This document shows, in pieces, positions 6,900 through 9,395 of a stretch of 9,395 bases of DNA; within the stretch, counting starts at the first letter, position 1; each line of letters begins with the position of its first letter. The stretch lies in assembly GCA_945903655.1 (NCBI GenBank), contig CAMDOY010000121.1, positions 1 through 9,395 of the forward strand, read 5' to 3'. Origin of the DNA: Rhizobium sp. Q54 (GTDB taxonomy: Bacteria; Pseudomonadota; Alphaproteobacteria; Rhizobiales; Beijerinckiaceae). Made by a program: the position numbers and the translations under genes. The notes beneath the pieces were generated by a model. The model had not been told where the DNA came from, did not search any database, and worked only from the letters and a program-made list of their open reading frames with translations.

Positions 6900-7178
6900 A
6901 TGAACAAGACGGAACTCGTCGAGCACATCGCTGCGCGCACGGAATCAACCAAGGCCGAAGCCGCTGCCGCCCTGGAGGCTATGCTTGACGGAATCACCAC
7001 CGCCCTCAAGAAGGGCGACGAAGTGCGCCTCGTGGGCTTCGGAGCCTTCTCCGTGAAGAACCGCGCCGAGGCCAAGGGCCGCAACCCCACCACGGGCGCG
7101 GAAATCACCATTCCGGCTTCCGTCAACGCGCGCTTCAAGACCGGCGCTGCGCTGAAGGCCGAGTTGAACAAGAAGTAA
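6900..7178 (+). CDS. hupB: DNA-binding protein HU
   Basis: HU is a small dimeric nucleoid protein that bends and compacts DNA with little sequence specificity. The 92-residue product is full length for the family. It starts MNKTELVEHIA, has the GFGAFSV turn near residues 47-53 and the DNA-contacting arm with GRNPTTGAEI (about 60-69), including the proline at the arm tip that intercalates DNA in HU/IHF proteins. The tail is KAELNKK. AGGAAG (6886-6891) lies 8 bases before the ATG. IHF is unlikely because the arm and tail match HU. Location immediately downstream of lon is standard in alphaproteobacteria. The symbol hupB follows usual naming in this group; a single-window view cannot show whether a second HU gene exists. 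Confidence 0.95.
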   Translation: MNKTELVEHIAARTESTKAEAAAALEAMLDGITTALKKGDEVRLVGFGAFSVKNRAEAKGRNPTTGAEITIPASVNARFKTGAALKAELNKK

Positions 7179-7193
7179 GTTTGCACTCCCGGT

Positions 7194-7239
7194 CATCTTT
7201 TCCCCAGGGCTGCGGCTCAGGTCGCAGCCAGGAAAGATG
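7194..7239 (+). other. Long imperfect hairpin in the hupB 3' region
   Basis: CATCTTT (7194-7200) pairs with AAAGATG (7233-7239), CC (7204-7205) with GG (7231-7232) and GGCTGCG (7208-7214) with CGCAGCC (7223-7229) around an 8-base loop. No T-tract follows, so it does not look like a terminator itself. It lies 15 bases after the hupB stop and ahead of the real terminator, so it would be in the hupB transcript as a 3' stabilising structure or the 5' part of a 3'-derived small RNA. Confidence 0.55.
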
Positions 7240-7291
7240 GGAAAGACGCCAGGCGGGCGCGCGTTCGAGATGAATGCGCTCTCGTGGTTCG

Positions 7292-7317
7292 GGGCGGCCC
7301 GGGTGGCCGCCCTTTTT
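7292..7317 (+). terminator. Rho-independent terminator downstream of hupB
   Basis: GGGCGGCC (7292-7299) pairs perfectly with GGCCGCCC (7305-7312) around CGGGT, followed directly by TTTTT (7313-7317). It is the first canonical terminator after hupB and lies upstream of tRNA-Val. Confidence 0.92.
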
Positions 7318-7325
7318 CATGGGGC

Positions 7326-7355
7326 TTGCGCAGGGGGCCCCGGCCTGTCTAAAAC
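7326..7355 (+). promoter_or_regulatory. Candidate promoter of tRNA-Val
   Basis: TTGCGC (7326-7331) and TAAAAC (7350-7355) are 18 bases apart, with TG three bases before the -10. The tRNA begins 10 bases after the -10, and a GC-rich stretch lies between, as is common for stable-RNA promoters. Matches are moderate. Confidence 0.45.
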
Positions 7356-7364
7356 CCCGCTCGG

Positions 7365-7440
7365 GGGCGGTTAGCTCAGTTGGTAGAGCGCCTGCTTTAC
7401 ACGCAGGATGTCGGCGGTTCGAGACCGTCACCGCCCACCA
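7365..7440 (+). tRNA. tRNA-Val (anticodon UAC)
   Basis: A standard 76-base cloverleaf. Acceptor GGGCGGT (7365-7371) pairs with ACCGCCC (7430-7436), the discriminator is A7437 and CCA (7438-7440) is encoded. The anticodon stem CCTGC/GCAGG encloses TTTACAC with anticodon TAC at 7398-7400. The D arm has AGCTCAGTTGGTAGAGC and the T arm GGCGGTTCGAGACCGTC. It marks the boundary between the core locus and the two catabolic or transport-type genes downstream. Confidence 0.97.
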
Positions 7441-7452
7441 TTTCCCCGGGTG

Positions 7453-7481
7453 CCGCATGCGCTAGCGGTGCGGGAGATTTT
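7453..7481 (+). terminator. Weak candidate terminator after tRNA-Val
   Basis: CCGCA (7453-7457) pairs with TGCGG (7469-7473), with GAGA and then TTTT (7478-7481). The stem is only five or six pairs and the T-run is short, so the call is tentative. TTCAAG occurs twice just downstream (7491-7496 and 7505-7510). Confidence 0.3.
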
Positions 7482-7552
7482 GCAATAACCTTCAAGCCGA
7501 ACCATTCAAGAGGGCGATCAACGCCTGCGACTGCCGTAACAGGGGGGATTGC

Positions 7553-8464
7553 GTGACCGACACGAGCTACGAGCCGAAGCGAATCCTGCGCGCCAACGAC
7601 GACTTCCACTGGAAAGGCCATGCGCGCGTGGCCATCGTCTTCAATATTGCCTTCGAGGCCTGGTCAGATGGTGAAGCGCCGCCCATCGGCCCCATGGGTA
7701 ATGTGCTCAAGCCCGGCTACTTCGATTCCAACGCCCATTCATGGGCCAATTACGGGATCGTGCGCGGCGTCCAGCGTCTGTCGCGCATCGCTGAGAACAA
7801 TGAGATCAAGACGAGCGTCATGACCAATGGCGTCGTCACGCAGCGCAACCCGGAGATGATCCGCAAGCTGCACAAGGCCGGTCACGACGTCTATGCGCAT
7901 TCATGGGGCATGGACGTGATCCCGGTCTATCTCGACGAGCCCGGCGCACGCGCGAACATCGCGCGCAACACGCAGGTTCTGGAGAAGGTGACGGGTGAGC
8001 GCCCCACCGGCTGGATCTCGCCGCGCGGCACCGGCGCGCCCGGCCACCCCGCTCTGCTCGCGGAAGCCGGATATGTCTGGCATGGCGACTGCAACGACGA
8101 TGATCTACCCGCCATCGCCGAATATGATGATGGCGCAGGCGGCCTCCGCCGCATCGTGAATATCCCCTTGACGATGGATGTGAACGACCTGCCGCACTCC
8201 ATCCGCTACGGCAACAATCCCGGCGCCCTTGTCGATCACTTTCAGGATGTGCTTGACGGGACGCAAGGCGCTGACGATCAGCCATTCATGCTCGACGTCA
8301 CCGCGCATACCCATGTCTATGGGCGCCCGGCTGGCGCATGGGCCTTCGACGCCATGATGAAGATCGCGCTGGAGCGCGACGATGTCTGGATCACGACGCG
8401 GCGCAGTATCGCCGAATATACGCTTGCGAACGCCTCAACCATGTTTTCGCCGGGGATTGTCTGA
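7553..8464 (+). CDS. Polysaccharide-deacetylase-family (NodB-fold) hydrolase, substrate unknown
   Basis: The 303-residue protein belongs to the NodB/polysaccharide-deacetylase superfamily, in the branch that includes PuuE-type allantoinases and uncharacterised amide or cyclic-amide hydrolases. Evidence is the N-terminal FNIAFEAWSDG (30-40), GPMGN (46-50), GHDVYAHSWGMD (110-121), TGWISPRG (152-159) and a late TMDVNDLPHSIRYGN block. It has no signal peptide or membrane segment, so it is cytosolic, arguing against cell-wall chitin or peptidoglycan as substrate. The usual metal motifs are altered: the TFDD-type acidic pair is replaced by FEAWSD, and HxxxH is reduced to His116 followed at +4 by Met120. 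A GTG start at 7553 is chosen because AGGGGGG (7541-7547) lies 5 bases upstream. The stop overlaps the next gene's start by one base, so the two are translationally coupled. I infer hydrolysis of an imported small amide-like compound; allantoinase activity is possible but not shown. Confidence 0.85.
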   Translation: MTDTSYEPKRILRANDDFHWKGHARVAIVFNIAFEAWSDGEAPPIGPMGNVLKPGYFDSNAHSWANYGIVRGVQRLSRIAENNEIKTSVMTNGVVTQRNPEMIRKLHKAGHDVYAHSWGMDVIPVYLDEPGARANIARNTQVLEKVTGERPTGWISPRGTGAPGHPALLAEAGYVWHGDCNDDDLPAIAEYDDGAGGLRRIVNIPLTMDVNDLPHSIRYGNNPGALVDHFQDVLDGTQGADDQPFMLDVTAHTHVYGRPAGAWAFDAMMKIALERDDVWITTRRSIAEYTLANASTMFSPGIV

Positions 8465-9395
8465 TGACCTTAGCGCCCGCACGCCTCGCCCTCGTCTGTC
8501 TTGCCCTCGCAAGCATGGCGCCTGCTCTCGCGCAGGATTTTCCCGACCGCAATGTGAAATTGGTCGTCTCCTTCGCTCCGGGCGGCCCCACCGATGTGGG
8601 CGCGCGTATCATCGGCGCAGCCTTGCAGGAAAAATGGGGCAAGCCCGTCATCATCGAAAATCGGGGCGGCGCCGGCGGCAATATCGGCACGGTCGCGGTC
8701 GCGCGCGCGGAGCCTGACGGATACACGATTCTCGTCACAACGAGCGCCTTCTCGATCAATCTCACCTACAACGCCAATCCCGGCTATGTGGCGAATGATC
8801 TGCGGCCCGCAGCGCTCGTGGCGACCACGCCCAATATCATCGTTGGATCGCCAGCGCTGAAAGCCAATACGCTCAACGAGGCGATCGAACTCGCACGCCG
8901 CGAAAAGTTCGCTTATGGGTCCGCAGGCGCGGGCACCTCGCCCCATTTGTCCGCCGAACGCGTTTTCAAACTCATCGGCAAGGTTGATGTGCGCCATGTG
9001 CCCTTCACCGGCGCCGCGCCCGCCATGAACGCGGTCTCCGCAGGCCATGTGCAGTTTGGCGTCGTGGCCATGACGCCCGCCATCGAACTCGTGAAGGCGG
9101 GCGCCCTGAAAGGTTATGCCGTCACCTCCGCCAAGCGCGCCGCCGAACTACCGGACGTGCCGACGGTCACGGAAACCGGCGTCGGCGCCATCGACGACGC
9201 GACATGGGTCGCCATGCTTGTGCCTGCGAAGACGCCACAAGCCATCGTGGCGAAAATCAATGCTGACGTAAACGAGTTGCTGAAACAACCGGCCATCGTG
9301 CAGCAGATTTCGCGGGCGGGCCTTGATCCGCTGGGCGGCTCCCTGCCGGAAATCGAAGCCTATGTCGCCAGTGAAACCAGAAAATGGGCGGAGGT
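8464..9395 (+). CDS. Bug/TctC-family periplasmic solute-binding protein (3' end outside window)
   Basis: The visible 310 residues are an open frame reaching the right edge without a stop. An N-terminal signal peptide (Arg7, hydrophobic core, predicted cut after ALA at residue 23) directs it to the periplasm. The mature start DFPDRNVKLVVSFAPGGPTDVGAR (broken in the middle by the binding loop at 36-44) and the IENRGGAGGNIG and EPDGYT blocks are hallmarks of the Bug receptors, first known from Bordetella, which bind carboxylates and other small solutes in tripartite tricarboxylate-type uptake or sensing. YGSAGAGTSPHLSAE and PFTGAAPAMNA form the second set of ligand-loop motifs. GGGGA (8452-8456) lies 7 bases upstream and the ATG shares one base with the preceding TGA. 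Family members are usually about 320 residues, so only a few are missing. No TctA/TctB membrane genes are in view. The ligand is unknown, but the coupled hydrolase suggests its substrate. Confidence 0.92.
   Translation, partial: MTLAPARLALVCLALASMAPALAQDFPDRNVKLVVSFAPGGPTDVGARIIGAALQEKWGKPVIIENRGGAGGNIGTVAVARAEPDGYTILVTTSAFSINLTYNANPGYVANDLRPAALVATTPNIIVGSPALKANTLNEAIELARREKFAYGSAGAGTSPHLSAERVFKLIGKVDVRHVPFTGAAPAMNAVSAGHVQFGVVAMTPAIELVKAGALKGYAVTSAKRAAELPDVPTVTETGVGAIDDATWVAMLVPAKTPQAIVAKINADVNELLKQPAIVQQISRAGLDPLGGSLPEIEAYVASETRKWAE

Noticed and set aside
5604..6926. 440-residue minus-strand frame across the end of lon and the lon terminator
   Set aside because: It reads through the strong terminator and the hupB leader, and its composition is typical of antisense frames in GC-rich DNA.
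7274..7465. 63-codon frame covering the hupB terminator and tRNA-Val
   Set aside because: It translates a terminator and a tRNA gene, both of which are certain.
1..9395. CRISPR arrays, insertion sequences, phage genes or toxin-antitoxin pairs
   Set aside because: No regularly spaced repeats, transposase-like protein, terminal inverted repeats or small paired genes were seen on either strand.

Overview
The window is a high-GC alphaproteobacterial chromosome segment, most likely from the order Hyphomicrobiales (Rhizobiales). The evidence is the gene order tRNA-Leu, tig, clpP, clpX, lon, hupB, tRNA-Val, all on the plus strand, together with the style of the proteins (for example a trigger factor starting MQVTETLSQ and a ClpX with a TLYCSFCGKSQHEVRKL zinc finger). 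Genus cannot be read from the sequence alone.

Region 1 (1 to about 7180) is a core proteostasis and nucleoid locus. tRNA-Leu(UAG) precedes trigger factor, the ribosome-bound chaperone. A clear terminator follows tig. ClpP peptidase and its ClpX unfoldase come next, separated by an unusually roomy gap of about 300 bases. ClpX is followed by a probable large, nested terminator. Lon protease comes next, preceded by two sequences that closely match RpoH (sigma-32) heat-shock promoters. A strong terminator after lon separates it from the gene for HU. Together these genes fold nascent chains (Tig), degrade tagged or damaged proteins (ClpXP, Lon) and organise DNA (HU). Each appears to be its own transcription unit, because most gaps contain terminators or candidate promoters.

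Region 2 (about 7180 to 7552) carries a long hairpin after hupB, a canonical terminator, tRNA-Val(UAC) with encoded CCA, and a leader for the next gene.

Region 3 (7553 to the right edge) changes character. It holds a NodB-fold polysaccharide-deacetylase-family hydrolase with non-standard metal motifs, whose stop overlaps the start of a periplasmic Bug/TctC-type solute-binding protein that runs off the window. The pair looks like a small uptake-and-hydrolysis operon for an unidentified small molecule, placed just downstream of a tRNA gene. I see no integrase, insertion sequence, CRISPR array or defence system. The most interesting signals are the tandem heat-shock promoters before lon, the nested terminator after clpX, the hairpin after hupB, the altered ClpP-docking tripeptide in ClpX, and the divergent hydrolase coupled to a Bug receptor.
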